Source: Sphingomonas xinjiangensis
Lineage (GTDB): Bacteria > Pseudomonadota > Alphaproteobacteria > Sphingomonadales > Sphingomonadaceae
Assembly (NCBI RefSeq): GCF_014199255.1
Contig: NZ_JACIJF010000007.1
Span: 1-64,000, forward strand
Direction of reading: 5' to 3'
DNA length: 64,000 bases
Shown in pieces: positions 24,628 to 33,759 of the stretch. The position numbers were made by a program, and so were the translations under genes. Each line of letters opens with the position of its first letter. Position 1 is the first letter of the stretch. The notes under the pieces are model-generated. The model saw only the letters and a program-made list of their open reading frames with translations. It was not told where the DNA came from and did not search any database.

Positions 24628-25344
24628 CTATTTCAACAGGAAGCGCACCGACACGTTGGCCGTGATCTCCCGCTCGCCCGGCAGAACCTGCGTATCTGCG
24701 GGCGCAAAGGTCATGCGGCGCACACCGCTGACGACGATTTCCGGCGCTACGCCTGCACCGCTCTCCGCGATGGAAAGAATTCGATCGACCCGCAGCCCGG
24801 CGGCACGGGCATAGAGTTCCGCGCGCGCGCGCGCCTTCTTTACGGCGTCCGTTCGCGCCTCATCCGTCGCTGCCTCGGGCTTTTCCACCGTAAGGTTAGG
24901 GCCAGAGACATTGTTAGCCCCCTGAAGCACCAGCGTGTCGAGAATCGTACCGCTTTTCGCCACGTCGCGGAAGCGGACGGTGAGCTGGTTGGATGCTTGA
25001 TAGCCCGTAATCACCGGGGGCTGGTTATCTTCATTGCGGTAGACCGGGTTCAGCGAAACGACTGCGGTCTGAAGGTCGCGCTCCGCAATCCCCGAACTAC
25101 GAAGCGCGGCGATCACATTCGCCATGCGCGCGCCGTTCGCCTGCATTGCCGCTGCGGCGGTCGCGGCCTGGGTGATCACGCCGGCTTGGATTACCGCCAG
25201 ATCGGGCACGCGCGTCGCGCTGCCCTCCGCCGCGATGTCGAGCAGTGTGCCATCGGGCAGGATGACGGGACGAATTTCCTGGGCGGCAGCTGGAAGCGCC
25301 GACGCGCCGGCAAGTGCGGTTGCGAGCAGTAAGTGGCGAATCAT
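24628..25344 (-). CDS. Periplasmic SIMPL-domain protein (DUF541)
   Basis: A 238-residue exported protein. The signal peptide MIRHLLLATALAGASALPAAAQ ends near residue 22. SIMPL features follow: GAVITQAATA-type helix with MQANGARMANVIAALRSSGI (near 65-90), DLQTAVVSLNPVY, and a C-terminal ARAELYARAAGLRVDRILSI and VSGVRRMTFAP. The domain folds as in mouse SIMPL and E. coli YggE and is linked to oxidative-stress protection, with no defined enzyme activity. The start at 25344 was chosen because the signal peptide begins there; the frame upstream is not conserved. Transcribed alone. Confidence 0.85.
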   Translation of the reverse strand: MIRHLLLATALAGASALPAAAQEIRPVILPDGTLLDIAAEGSATRVPDLAVIQAGVITQAATAAAAMQANGARMANVIAALRSSGIAERDLQTAVVSLNPVYRNEDNQPPVITGYQASNQLTVRFRDVAKSGTILDTLVLQGANNVSGPNLTVEKPEAATDEARTDAVKKARARAELYARAAGLRVDRILSIAESGAGVAPEIVVSGVRRMTFAPADTQVLPGEREITANVSVRFLLK

Positions 25345-25665
25345 GCGGCAATCTCCCTGTAGAATTTGATGTTGCATGGTTCGTGCCGGGGCCGAACCGA
25401 ATGGAGGATGAACGGCTTCAGCTTGTAAAGCCCTGCCAATCCAGCGACGCGTAGAGCGCAGCATCAACTTGCGTCTGCGGCCGCTCCGTCACTCCATTAT
25501 TGCATACAGCGACGCGGGCACTTGCGGAAAACCACCGTTGGAGGCAAGCCATGCACGGGGCGACAAACGGCACTTGTAGGTGGTGCCTTATTCAGATAAT
25601 ACAGTTCTGCATAAGCGGGGGCGGCCTGTGGCCGTGTGGGTGCGCACATGAACTATGAGGGTAGG
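25345..25665. other. Divergent gap, promoters only
   Basis: The 321 bp separate the SIMPL gene from the RND operon. They must hold both promoters. I see no gene, RNA or clear operator. A TetR-type regulator often found at such efflux operons is absent. Confidence 0.5.
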
Positions 25666-26850
25666 ATGTTCGGACGGCAGCAGGATCAGCTGGAGTATAC
25701 GGGCGAAGAGACGCCGCGGCGCAGCCGACGGTGGATCTGGATCCTGGGCATCACGATCCTGGTGATCGGAGCGATTGCCGCCTTTGCCATGGTTCGAGGC
25801 GGCGACGCCGCGAAGAAGGACGCCTCCCAGGCAGCCGCCGCGCCCAAGGGCGGATCGCAGAACCCTACCGTGACCGTAGCTGTGCCGGGCAAGACCACCC
25901 TGCAGACGGTGGTGACCGGTACCGGCAGCCTCGCCGCGCGCCGCGAAATGCCGGTGGGCGTCGCCGGCGAAGGCGGCATCGTCACGCGCGTGCTGGTGGA
26001 GCCGGGCAGCTGGGTCGGCGCAGGCCAAGTGCTGGCGACCGTTGACCGGTCGGTGCAGACCCAGACCGCGGACTCGCTGGCCGCATCGATACGCGTCGCG
26101 CAGGCGGACCTTCGGCTTGCCCAGGCCGAACTCGACCGCGCCCAGCGGCTGGTCGCCAACGGTTTTATTTCCAAGGCCGATATCGACCGAAAGACCGCCG
26201 CGCGCGACCAGGCCCAGGCCCGGCTTCGCGTGTCGCAGGCACAGTTCTCTGAAACCCAGGCGCGCAACCGCCGTCTCGACATTCGTGCGCCGGCCGCCGG
26301 GCTGGTGCTGACGCGCCAAGTCGAGCCTGGCCAGATCGTCAGCTCCGGCTCGGGCGTCCTGTTCCGCATGGCGATGGGCGGACAGATGGAACTGCGCACG
26401 CAACTCGCCGAGACCGATCTCCAGAAGCTCCACGCGGGTGTACGTGCCGAAGTGACGCCGACCGGCACCACCAAGACCTTCCCCGGGGAAGTATGGCAGG
26501 TGTCGCCCGTCATTGATCCGCAGACGCGCCAAGGCATCGCGCGGATCGCACTGAAATATGATCCGGCGCTGCGTCCGGGCGGCTTCGCCAGTGCGCGCAT
26601 AATCGCCGGTGGCGTAACTGCCGTCGTGCTGCCGCAGTCGGCGGTGCAGAGCGACAATCAGGGCAATTACGTGTACACGCTGAACGCCGACAACGCGGCG
26701 GTGCGGGTTCCGGTCACCACCGGCGACGTGACCGAGCAGGGCGTGGCGATTACGGGCGGCCTTTCGGGCAATGAACGCGTGGTGCTGACCGCTGGCGCCT
26801 TCCTCAACCCCGGCCAGAAGGTGATCCCGAACCTTCAGAAGCTGAACTAA
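25666..26850 (+). CDS. RND efflux periplasmic adaptor (membrane fusion protein)
   Basis: A 394-residue adaptor of a tripartite RND pump. It has one N-terminal membrane anchor (about residues 25-47, WIWILGITILVIGAIAAFAM), a lipoyl half-motif (GEGGIVTRVLVEPGSWVGAGQVLATVD), a coiled-coil hairpin with heptads of Leu/Ala (SIRVAQADLRLAQAELDRA to LRVSQAQFSETQA), the second lipoyl half (IRAPAAGLVLTRQVEPGQIV), a beta-barrel, and a membrane-proximal domain. The ATG at 25666 is preferred because GAGG sits five bases before it; an ATG at 25648 is the alternative. The permease follows after 13 bp. Substrates are unknown, and no outer membrane channel is encoded here. Confidence 0.88.
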   Translation: MFGRQQDQLEYTGEETPRRSRRWIWILGITILVIGAIAAFAMVRGGDAAKKDASQAAAAPKGGSQNPTVTVAVPGKTTLQTVVTGTGSLAARREMPVGVAGEGGIVTRVLVEPGSWVGAGQVLATVDRSVQTQTADSLAASIRVAQADLRLAQAELDRAQRLVANGFISKADIDRKTAARDQAQARLRVSQAQFSETQARNRRLDIRAPAAGLVLTRQVEPGQIVSSGSGVLFRMAMGGQMELRTQLAETDLQKLHAGVRAEVTPTGTTKTFPGEVWQVSPVIDPQTRQGIARIALKYDPALRPGGFASARIIAGGVTAVVLPQSAVQSDNQGNYVYTLNADNAAVRVPVTTGDVTEQGVAITGGLSGNERVVLTAGAFLNPGQKVIPNLQKLN

Positions 26851-26863
26851 AGGCGACGCTGCC

Positions 26864-29800
26864 ATGAGCTTCCGGAACATCTCGGCCTGGGCGATCCGCA
26901 ACCCGGTGCCGCCCATTGTGCTGTTCATCGCCCTGACCATCGCAGGGCTGGTCAGCTTCGCGCGGATGGATGTGAACAACGACCCCGACATCGACTTTCC
27001 GATCGTGTGGATCCAGATCGGCCAGCCAGGCGCAGCGCCAAGCGAGCTGGAGAACCAGATCACGCAAAAAGTGGAATCGGCGGTCCGCAGCCTTCAGGGC
27101 ATCGACGAGATCAATTCCACCGTGCAGGAAGGCAGCACCCAGACCGTCGTCCAGCTGGCGATCGGCACCCCTATCGACCGGGCAGTGGAGGATGTGCGCT
27201 CAGCCATCCAGCAAATCCGGGGCGATTTGCCCGACGGCATTCTGGAACCCCAGGTCGGCCGCGTCGACACCGCCAGCGACAACGACATCGCCAGCTTCAC
27301 CGCGCTCGCCACCGACATGACGGTGGAGGAGCTCAGCTGGTACATCGACAATCAAGTGGCAAAGGAGCTGCTGTCGGTCGCCGGGCTGAGCTCGGTCGAT
27401 CGCAATGGCGGCGTTAACCGCGAGATCCGCGTGATTCTGGACCCGGCCAAACTGCAGGGCGTCGGGCTGACCGCCAGCCAGGTCAACCAGCAGCTGCGCC
27501 AAGTGAACATGAACGCCGCCGGCGGCCGTGCCGAGATTTCGGGCTTTGAGCAATCGGTACGCGTGATCGGCAATGCGACCAGCGCCTATGCGCTCAGCCA
27601 GTCGCAAATTTCGACGGGCGCCGGCCGTACCGTGCGGTTGGCTGACATTGCGACCGTCAAGGACGCCTATGCCGAGCAACGCAGCGCCGCCGAGTATAAC
27701 AGTCAGCCGGTGATCTCGTTCGACATCAAGCGCGCAAAGGGTGCGTCGGACGTCGAAGTGTTTCACGCCGCTGAGAAGAAGCTGGAGGAGCTGCAGAAGC
27801 GCAATCCGAAGGTGAAGTTCGAGCTGCTCAACAACAATTCAAAATATGCCGAGGAGCAGTTCCACACTGCCATGATGGCAATGGTGGAAGGCGCGGTGCT
27901 GGCGGTCATCGTCGTATTCCTGTTCCTGCGCGACTGGCGCGCGACGCTGATCTCGGCGCTCGCCATCCCGCTATCGGCGATCCCCAGCTTCTGGTTCATG
28001 GACATGCTCGGCTTCACGCTGAACCAGATGACGCTGCTGGCATTAAGCCTGGTGGCGGGCGTGCTGGTCGACGACGCCATCGTGGAGATCGAGAACATCG
28101 TGCGCCACATGCGCATGGGCAAATCGGCCTACCAGGCCTCGATAGACGCGGCGGACGAGATCGGCGTCGCCGTGCTGGCCACCACGATGTCCATCGTCGC
28201 GGTGTTCCTGCCGGTCGGGCTGATGCCGGGCATTTCGGGTCAGTTCTTCAAGAACTTCGGGCTGACGGTCGTCGCCTCGGTGCTGATGAGTTTGGCGGTG
28301 GCGCGATTACTGACGCCGATGATCGCGGCGTATTTCCTCAAGGCTCATGGAGAGGCGACCCACGGCGAAGGCATGCTGATGAACGGGTACATCAAGCTGC
28401 TGCGCTGGACGTTGCTGCACCGCTGGTCAGTGGTGGTGGCATTCATCGTGGCATTCGGCGCGACCATCGCCTGCTTTGCGATGCTGCCCATGACGTTCCA
28501 GCCCGCGCAGGACCAGGAAAGCGTGACGGCGACTATCGAGATGGTGCCGGGCACGCCGCTGGCCGACACGCACCGGGTGGTGACTCAGGTCGCCGACCTG
28601 CTCAAGGCCGAGCCTGGCGTCACCAGTGTCTATGCCCGCAGCTTTGTGGGCAATGGCCGGGTGACCGCGAACCTTAAGGAAGACCGCACAGAGACCTCCA
28701 CCGCGTTCGAGAAGCGGCTGGCGCCCAAGCTAGTCGCCATTCCCGACGCGCGGGTGAACTTCCGCTCGCAGTTTGGCTGGGGATCGTCGGGCCGTGACTT
28801 GACCGTGACGCTGGGCGGCGAGGATCCCGCGCTGCTCAACGAGACCGCCAACAAGCTGGTCAAGGAAATGGGCGGCATGAAGGAAGTGGTGGCGCCGCGC
28901 GTCGCCGGCGACCTTCAGCGCCCGGAAATCGTGATCAAGCCGCGCCTCGACCTGGCGGCCAACCTGGGCGTGACGACGGCGGCGCTGTCGAGCGCGATAC
29001 GTATCGCGACTCTGGGCGACATCGACCAGAACAGCGCAAAGTTCTCCCTGTCCGATCGGCAGATCCCAATCCGTGTCGCCCTCAACCAGGATGCTCGAGC
29101 CCGGCTGTCGACGATCCAGAACATGCCGGTGCAGACCCAGACCGGCGGTTCGGTGCCACTGTCGGTGGTTGCAGATATCAGCTTTGGCGCGGGGCCGACC
29201 AAGGTCGAGCGGCTGAACCTGCAACGCCGGCTGGTGGTTGGCGCTGACCTGGCGATGAACCCGGAAACGGGCAAGCCGTACGTCAACAACGAAGTGATGC
29301 AGAAGATCAACCAACTGCCGACCATGAAGAACCTGCCGGTCGGCGTCGGGCAGATGACGGTGGGCCAGGCCAAATGGCAGGCGGAGATGCTCAACAATTT
29401 CTTCGTCGCGCTCGCCTCGGGCATCTTCCTGGTCTTTGCGGTGCTGGTGCTGCTGTATCGCCGCTTCATGTCACCGCTGGTGAACATGGGATCGCTGCTG
29501 CTGGCGCCGCTGGGCGGGCTGATCGCGCTGATGATGACGGGCAACCCGCTGTCGCTGCCGGTGTTCATCGGCATCCTGATGCTGTTCGGCATCGTCGCCA
29601 AAAACTCGATCCTGCTCATCGATTTCGCCCTGGAAGAGATGGAGAAGGGCGTGCGCAAGTTCGACGCGATCCTGGACGCTGGTCACAAGCGCGCCCAGCC
29701 AATCGTTATGACGACTGTGGCGATGGTCGCGGGCATGGTGCCCACCGCCTTGTCACTTGACGGCGATAGCAGCTGGCGCGCGCCGATGGGCATCGTCGTG

Positions 29801-30007
29801 ATCGGCGGGCTGATCGTGTCAACCATCCTGACGCTGGTGATCGTGCCGGGCATCTTCAGCCTAGCGGTGGGCCTGGAGCAGTGGCTGGGACCACGGTTGG
29901 GCAAGCGGCTGCTGACCTACCGCCCCGGCGACGACGGCAAGCTGATCGGCACCCATGGCGGCTTGATCGACCACAAGCCGGGGGACGCGCCGCAACCTGC
30001 GGAATGA
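26864..30007 (+). CDS. RND-family efflux permease (AcrB-type)
   Basis: A 1047-residue inner-membrane proton-driven pump, full length for the AcrB/MexF-type HAE1 and related families. The N-terminus WAIRNPVPPIVLFIALTIAGL is the first helix. The first docking domain has DFPIVWIQIGQPGAAPSELE. In the membrane part, LSLVAGVLVDDAIVEIENIVRHM holds the proton-relay aspartates (about residues 402-424). The second half repeats the layout, with VFIGILMLFGIVAKNSILLIDFALEEM and GHKRAQPIVMTTVAMVAGMVP. It is cotranscribed with the adaptor and ends in a terminator hairpin that reaches into the next gene. Export of lipophilic drugs or solvents is a family inference. Confidence 0.93.
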   Translation: MSFRNISAWAIRNPVPPIVLFIALTIAGLVSFARMDVNNDPDIDFPIVWIQIGQPGAAPSELENQITQKVESAVRSLQGIDEINSTVQEGSTQTVVQLAIGTPIDRAVEDVRSAIQQIRGDLPDGILEPQVGRVDTASDNDIASFTALATDMTVEELSWYIDNQVAKELLSVAGLSSVDRNGGVNREIRVILDPAKLQGVGLTASQVNQQLRQVNMNAAGGRAEISGFEQSVRVIGNATSAYALSQSQISTGAGRTVRLADIATVKDAYAEQRSAAEYNSQPVISFDIKRAKGASDVEVFHAAEKKLEELQKRNPKVKFELLNNNSKYAEEQFHTAMMAMVEGAVLAVIVVFLFLRDWRATLISALAIPLSAIPSFWFMDMLGFTLNQMTLLALSLVAGVLVDDAIVEIENIVRHMRMGKSAYQASIDAADEIGVAVLATTMSIVAVFLPVGLMPGISGQFFKNFGLTVVASVLMSLAVARLLTPMIAAYFLKAHGEATHGEGMLMNGYIKLLRWTLLHRWSVVVAFIVAFGATIACFAMLPMTFQPAQDQESVTATIEMVPGTPLADTHRVVTQVADLLKAEPGVTSVYARSFVGNGRVTANLKEDRTETSTAFEKRLAPKLVAIPDARVNFRSQFGWGSSGRDLTVTLGGEDPALLNETANKLVKEMGGMKEVVAPRVAGDLQRPEIVIKPRLDLAANLGVTTAALSSAIRIATLGDIDQNSAKFSLSDRQIPIRVALNQDARARLSTIQNMPVQTQTGGSVPLSVVADISFGAGPTKVERLNLQRRLVVGADLAMNPETGKPYVNNEVMQKINQLPTMKNLPVGVGQMTVGQAKWQAEMLNNFFVALASGIFLVFAVLVLLYRRFMSPLVNMGSLLLAPLGGLIALMMTGNPLSLPVFIGILMLFGIVAKNSILLIDFALEEMEKGVRKFDAILDAGHKRAQPIVMTTVAMVAGMVPTALSLDGDSSWRAPMGIVVIGGLIVSTILTLVIVPGIFSLAVGLEQWLGPRLGKRLLTYRPGDDGKLIGTHGGLIDHKPGDAPQPAE

Positions 30008-30029
30008 ACTTGCCGGCAGTTCGCGTATT

Positions 30030-30063
30030 GGGGAGCGGGTGAGACCATCATCCGCTCCCCTTT
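30030..30063 (+). terminator. Terminator of the RND operon overlapping the next start
   Basis: GGGGAGCGG (30030-30038) pairs with CCGCTCCCC (30052-30060), followed by TTTCC. The GTG start of the DUF445 gene (30039) lies in the loop, and the left arm doubles as its Shine-Dalgarno. Confidence 0.6.
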
Positions 30064-31301
30064 CCGTTGATGCCGTGCCGCCCGCGCTGCGGCGGATGCG
30101 GATGCTCGCCACCGGGCTGCTGGTGCTGATGGCCGGCGTGTTCCTGGCCAGCCGGCAATATGAGGAGGTGCATCCGGCGATCGGTTTCGTCCGCGCCTTT
30201 GCCGAGGCGGCGATGGTGGGCGGGCTAGCCGATTGGTTCGCGGTGACGGCGCTGTTCCGCCACCCGCTCCACCTCCCCATCCCGCACACCGCGATCATCC
30301 CGCGCAACAAGGATCGCATCGCTGACACGATGGGCGTGTTCCTGCGCGACAATTTCCTGATCCCCAAGGTCGTGGCACGGCGGATGCAGCGGCTGGACCT
30401 AGCGGCCGCCGCCGGGCGGTGGCTGGCGAACCCAGGCGAAGGCCGCGGGCGGCTGCGTGCAGGGATCGGGCGATTGGCGGCGGACATGCTGGAGTCGCTG
30501 GATCAGGAGCGGCTGGGCGGCATGGCCAAACAGGCGCTTGCTAACCGGCTGCGCGCGCTGGAGATCGCGCCGCTGCTCGGCCGCGCGCTGGAAGCGGCGA
30601 TGGCAGGGGACCGCCACCGTCCGCTGCTCGATGGGGCAATCCGTTGGGCAGCCAAGGTGCTGGAAGCCAATGAGCACCTGATCCGAGCGATGGTACACGA
30701 GCGCTCGGGCGCGGTGATGCGCTGGACCGGGCTGGACGAGACGCTGGCCAACAAGATCATCGATGGGTTGAGCAAGCTGATCGCGGCCATGGCAGAGGAG
30801 CCCGATCACCCGTTGCGGACCAAGGCCGAGGAAGGGCTGGCGCAGTTCGCTTATGCCCTGCAGAATGATGCGGACAAGCGGGCCCGAGTGGAGGCATTCA
30901 AGAACGAGTTGCTCGACAATCCGGCACTTGCAGACTGGTGGCTGGGCATTTGGGAATCCGGGCGAGCAGCGATGCTGCGGATCGCGCGCAATCCCGATGC
31001 GATGCTGAAGGGCGAATTCGCCGGGGCGATGCGGCAATTGGGCGAGACGTTGCAGCACGATGCGCGGCTGGCCGGCACGATCAACCGGTTTGCGCGAAGA
31101 GCCGCGGTGGGGGCGGCTTCGGACTATGGCGATGGGATCGTACGGCTGGTGTCGGACACCATTCGCGGATGGGACGCACAGACGGTTACCGGGCGGCTGG
31201 AGAATGTGGTGGGACGCGACCTTCAGTACATCCGGATCAACGGCACGGTGGTTGGCGGGTTGGTGGGAGTCGGCATCCATGCCCTGGACGTGCTGATCTA
31301 G
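30039..31301 (+). CDS. DUF445 membrane-associated protein
   Basis: A 420-residue DUF445 protein (COG2733-like). Early residues include a hydrophobic helix (MLATGLLVLMAGVFLAS near 22-38) and the conserved core FVRAFAEAAMVGGLADWFAVTALFRHPLHLPIPHTAIIPRNKDRI at about 50-94. A mostly helical body follows, and the C-terminus is hydrophobic (TVVGGLVGVGIHALDVLI). The function is unknown; the helix pair at each end suggests attachment to the inner membrane with a long periplasmic or cytoplasmic coiled body. The start is uncertain: GTG 30039, GTG 30075 or ATG 30096. The first has a ribosome site inside a terminator stem. Confidence 0.82.
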   Translation: MRPSSAPLSVDAVPPALRRMRMLATGLLVLMAGVFLASRQYEEVHPAIGFVRAFAEAAMVGGLADWFAVTALFRHPLHLPIPHTAIIPRNKDRIADTMGVFLRDNFLIPKVVARRMQRLDLAAAAGRWLANPGEGRGRLRAGIGRLAADMLESLDQERLGGMAKQALANRLRALEIAPLLGRALEAAMAGDRHRPLLDGAIRWAAKVLEANEHLIRAMVHERSGAVMRWTGLDETLANKIIDGLSKLIAAMAEEPDHPLRTKAEEGLAQFAYALQNDADKRARVEAFKNELLDNPALADWWLGIWESGRAAMLRIARNPDAMLKGEFAGAMRQLGETLQHDARLAGTINRFARRAAVGAASDYGDGIVRLVSDTIRGWDAQTVTGRLENVVGRDLQYIRINGTVVGGLVGVGIHALDVLI

Positions 31302-31330
31302 GCGGCCACTATCTTGTCGACGCGGAAAAC

Positions 31331-31353
31331 AAGGGGCGACGCCGCCGCCCCTT
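31331..31353. terminator. Hairpin between convergent genes
   Basis: AAGGGGCG (31331-31338) pairs perfectly with CGCCCCTT (31346-31353) over a seven-base loop. It is placed between the DUF445 gene and the convergent FMN-binding protein, so it can stop transcription from both sides. Confidence 0.6.
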
Positions 31354-31375
31354 ACCCCTATCTCTTTGCAATCAT

Positions 31376-31846
31376 TCAGCTTGTCGCGGTGGCGACCGTA
31401 TCCGGGGTGGCGCCGGTCAGGACCAGTTCGCCCTGCTCCTCTCCGTCCCAATAATGCAGGCGCGTGCCGCGGACGTTGATGAGCACCAGCCCCGGCGTGT
31501 CGATGCCGTCCTTGAACCAGCGATCCAGGTCCGAGGTCCAGTGTTCCTCGAACCGCGCCTTGTCCTGGATGATGTGCACGTCGCCTTCGATATGGATGAA
31601 GACCGGCTTCATGCCGAGCATCCCGCTTTTGCCGTGGAAGCCAAGCCCGACCTTGGGATCGGCGCGCAATTCGCGCACCACTCGGGTATCCTCGCAGGCG
31701 AAATACCAGCTGTCGCCGTCATAATCGACGTCGCGATTATTGCTCATCGGGCGTCCGGCGATGGTGCCGCCGTCCGAGTGAGTGGAGAGCATCGCGAAGT
31801 CGATATCCTTCATGATGCCGGCCAGTTCGCCAAGGGTCTTGGGCAT
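31376..31846 (-). CDS. Pyridoxamine-oxidase-like general stress protein
   Basis: A 156-residue split-barrel flavin-binding protein of the pyridoxamine 5'-phosphate oxidase-like family, subgroup of general stress protein 26. The start MPKTLGELAGIMKDIDFAML is followed by GGTIAGRPMSNNRDVDYDGD and WYFACEDTRVVRELRADPKV, the flavin-binding strand set. It then has FIHIEGDVHIIQDK and EHWTSDLDRWFKDG, a pattern characteristic of this subgroup. AAGGAG precedes the ATG at 31846. Members reduce or bind FMN/FAD, and the cellular role is undefined. A possible EcfG-type stress promoter lies just upstream. Confidence 0.85.
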   Translation of the reverse strand: MPKTLGELAGIMKDIDFAMLSTHSDGGTIAGRPMSNNRDVDYDGDSWYFACEDTRVVRELRADPKVGLGFHGKSGMLGMKPVFIHIEGDVHIIQDKARFEEHWTSDLDRWFKDGIDTPGLVLINVRGTRLHYWDGEEQGELVLTGATPDTVATATS

Positions 31847-31874
31847 GCGCAACTCCTTCAAGGGTGTGGAGGAG

Positions 31875-31900
31875 AACGCACCGCCGCGCCGCTTGGTTCT
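31875..31900 (-). promoter_or_regulatory. Possible EcfG (general stress sigma) promoter
   Basis: On the minus strand AGAAC, then 17 bases, then CGTT, about 30 bp before the stress-protein ATG. The alphaproteobacterial EcfG consensus is GGAAC-N16/17-CGTT, so there is one mismatch in the -35. The position and the type of gene support it. Confidence 0.4.
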
Positions 31901-32570
31901 AGCGCCAGTCGAGCAGCGGCCATCCCTTGGCCGCCGCCAGCGTCCGGAGCGGCGCATGCGCGTTCACTGCGAAGGGTTCGTCGGCCCAGGCGAGCAGGGG
32001 CGCGTCGGAGACATGGTCGGAATAGGCGCGGACATGACAGCCGTCACGGTCGATCCCCTGCCCCGCCAGCCAATCTTCAACCATGCGGAGCTTTACGGGC
32101 CCGTAACAGTTCTCCCCTTCAAGCAGGGAGAGAATATGGCCGCTGGCATTGCGCTGCGCCTGGGTGGCGATCACGTCGTCAAAGCCGAGGCGGCGCGCAA
32201 TGCCAGCGGCATAAAAGCCGTGCGATGCCGTCGCCATCACCAGCCGGTACCCCGCCGCACGATCCTCCGCGATGCGCGCCCGCGCGCCGTGCAGCACGCC
32301 ATGCTCGGCCTCGTGCGCGGCAAAGCCGTCGGCAACCCGCTCCAGGTCGGCAGCGCCCAGGCTGTGACCGAGCAGCAGCCGGTGAGACACTTGCTTCAGT
32401 GCCGCGCGATCGAGCCGCTTCAGCAGATAGGCGCCCCCGGCCAATCCGACCACGGGCAGAAGGCCGAGCCGCCAGGGCGCGTGCCGGCGCGCGGCCTTCA
32501 CCAGGAACCGCGTCCAGGTGGGCGCGGCGGTGATGGTCTTGTCCATGTCATAGATCGCAAGGTGCTGCAT
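31899..32570 (-). CDS. HAD-family phosphatase (phosphoserine-phosphatase-like)
   Basis: A 223-residue HAD-IB hydrolase. Motif I is YDMDKTIT (about residues 7-14) with the nucleophile aspartate and the second acid. Motif II is the MATASHGFY serine/threonine near 133. Motif III is a Lys in YGPVKLRMVEDWL, and motif IV is AYSDHVSDAPLLAWADEP. The cap helices (about 20-100) contain LLPVVGLAGGAYLLKRL, a hydrophobic stretch. Such proteins dephosphorylate phosphoserine or phospholipid head-group intermediates. The substrate is not deducible. Divergent from the Mla operon with an 80-bp gap. The start at 32570 is set by MQHLAIYDMDKT. Confidence 0.8.
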   Translation of the reverse strand: MQHLAIYDMDKTITAAPTWTRFLVKAARRHAPWRLGLLPVVGLAGGAYLLKRLDRAALKQVSHRLLLGHSLGAADLERVADGFAAHEAEHGVLHGARARIAEDRAAGYRLVMATASHGFYAAGIARRLGFDDVIATQAQRNASGHILSLLEGENCYGPVKLRMVEDWLAGQGIDRDGCHVRAYSDHVSDAPLLAWADEPFAVNAHAPLRTLAAAKGWPLLDWR

Positions 32571-32649
32571 TGCCGCATCTAGGCGCAGGCCCCTTCCCCA
32601 TGCCAGCGCTTCCGCTTGCCGTGCGAGAACAAATCGCCGAAAGGTGCAG

Positions 32650-33759
32650 ATGATGAGGGGTAGCGCCGATTTTGAACGAATCGAGGACGGTGGCGGCACG
32701 CTCCGCTTCACCGGCAATCTTTCGCTCGCGTGCCTGCGCGACCTGCCCGACCGGCTGAACGCCATCGAAGGACCGGTGGCGATGCTGGACCTGAGCGGGG
32801 TCGAGCGGCTCGACACGGTCGGCGCCTGGCTGATCCACCGTTTCGCCCGCGATCACCAGAGCGAAGTGCGGGGGCTGGAGCCCGATGAGCAGCATCTGCT
32901 GGAGCAGGTCGCCGCCGCGGAGCAACCCGTCGAGCTTCCACCGCGGCCCGCCAGTCCGCTGATCCGCGTTGTCGGCGAGATCGGCGAAGCAGTGACCAAG
33001 TCGGCTGGGACGATGCTCGGCCTGCTCGGTTTCCTGGGCGCGACGCTGATTGCATTCTGGAACGTGTTCACCCATCCCAAGCGCTTCCGCTTCAACGCGA
33101 CGATCCAGCGCTTCGAGGTGGTCGGCGTCTCCGCGCTGGGCATCATCGGGCTGATGAGCTTCCTGATCGGCATCGTCATCGCCCAACAAGGCGCGGTGCA
33201 GCTGCGCCAGTTCGGTGCCGAGGTTTATACGATCAACCTGGTCGGGCGCATCACCTTGCGCGAGCTGGGTGTGCTGATGACCGCGATCATGGTCGCGGGA
33301 CGTTCGGGATCGGCGTTCGCGGCCCAGCTGGGCACGATGAAGCTGACCGAAGAGATCGACGCGATGCGCACGATCGGCGTGTCGCCGATGGAGGCGCTGG
33401 TGGTGCCGCGGACGCTGGCGGTGGTGCTGATGATGCCGCTGCTCGGCTTCTATGCCTCGGTCGTGGCGATCATCGGCGGCGCGCTGCTATCCTGGGCGAC
33501 ATTGGGCATTCCGTTCGTCACCTTTATCGAGCGTATCCGCGAAGTGGTGCCGCTGACCGATTTGTGGGTCGGGCTGGTCAAGGCGCCGGTGTTCGGGCTG
33601 ATCATTGCGGTTTCGGGCTGTTTCCAGGGCATGCAGGTGGAGGGCGACGCCGAGCAGGTCGGCAGCCGCACCACCACCGCGGTGGTGCAGGCGATCTTCC
33701 TGGTGATCGTGGTCGACGCGTTCTTCGCGGTATTCTTCAGTGAGATCGGCTGGATCTGA
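32650..33759 (+). CDS. mlaE: MlaB-MlaE fusion: STAS domain plus ABC permease
   Basis: A 369-residue inner-membrane permease of the retrograde phospholipid (Mla) ABC system. The first 90 or so residues form a STAS domain (FERIEDGGGTLRFTGNLSLA, AMLDLSGVERLDTVGAWLIH), in E. coli the separate protein MlaB. The rest is MlaE: GFLGATLIAFWNVFTHPKRFR, VVGVSALGIIGLMSFLIGIVIAQQ, and IRVGEL-like TLRELGVLMTAIMVAGRSGSAFAAQLGTM. ATG 32650 has AAGG five bases upstream. It starts a four-gene operon with one-base overlaps. Lipid transport in this organism is inferred from the family. Confidence 0.92.
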   Translation: MMRGSADFERIEDGGGTLRFTGNLSLACLRDLPDRLNAIEGPVAMLDLSGVERLDTVGAWLIHRFARDHQSEVRGLEPDEQHLLEQVAAAEQPVELPPRPASPLIRVVGEIGEAVTKSAGTMLGLLGFLGATLIAFWNVFTHPKRFRFNATIQRFEVVGVSALGIIGLMSFLIGIVIAQQGAVQLRQFGAEVYTINLVGRITLRELGVLMTAIMVAGRSGSAFAAQLGTMKLTEEIDAMRTIGVSPMEALVVPRTLAVVLMMPLLGFYASVVAIIGGALLSWATLGIPFVTFIERIREVVPLTDLWVGLVKAPVFGLIIAVSGCFQGMQVEGDAEQVGSRTTTAVVQAIFLVIVVDAFFAVFFSEIGWI

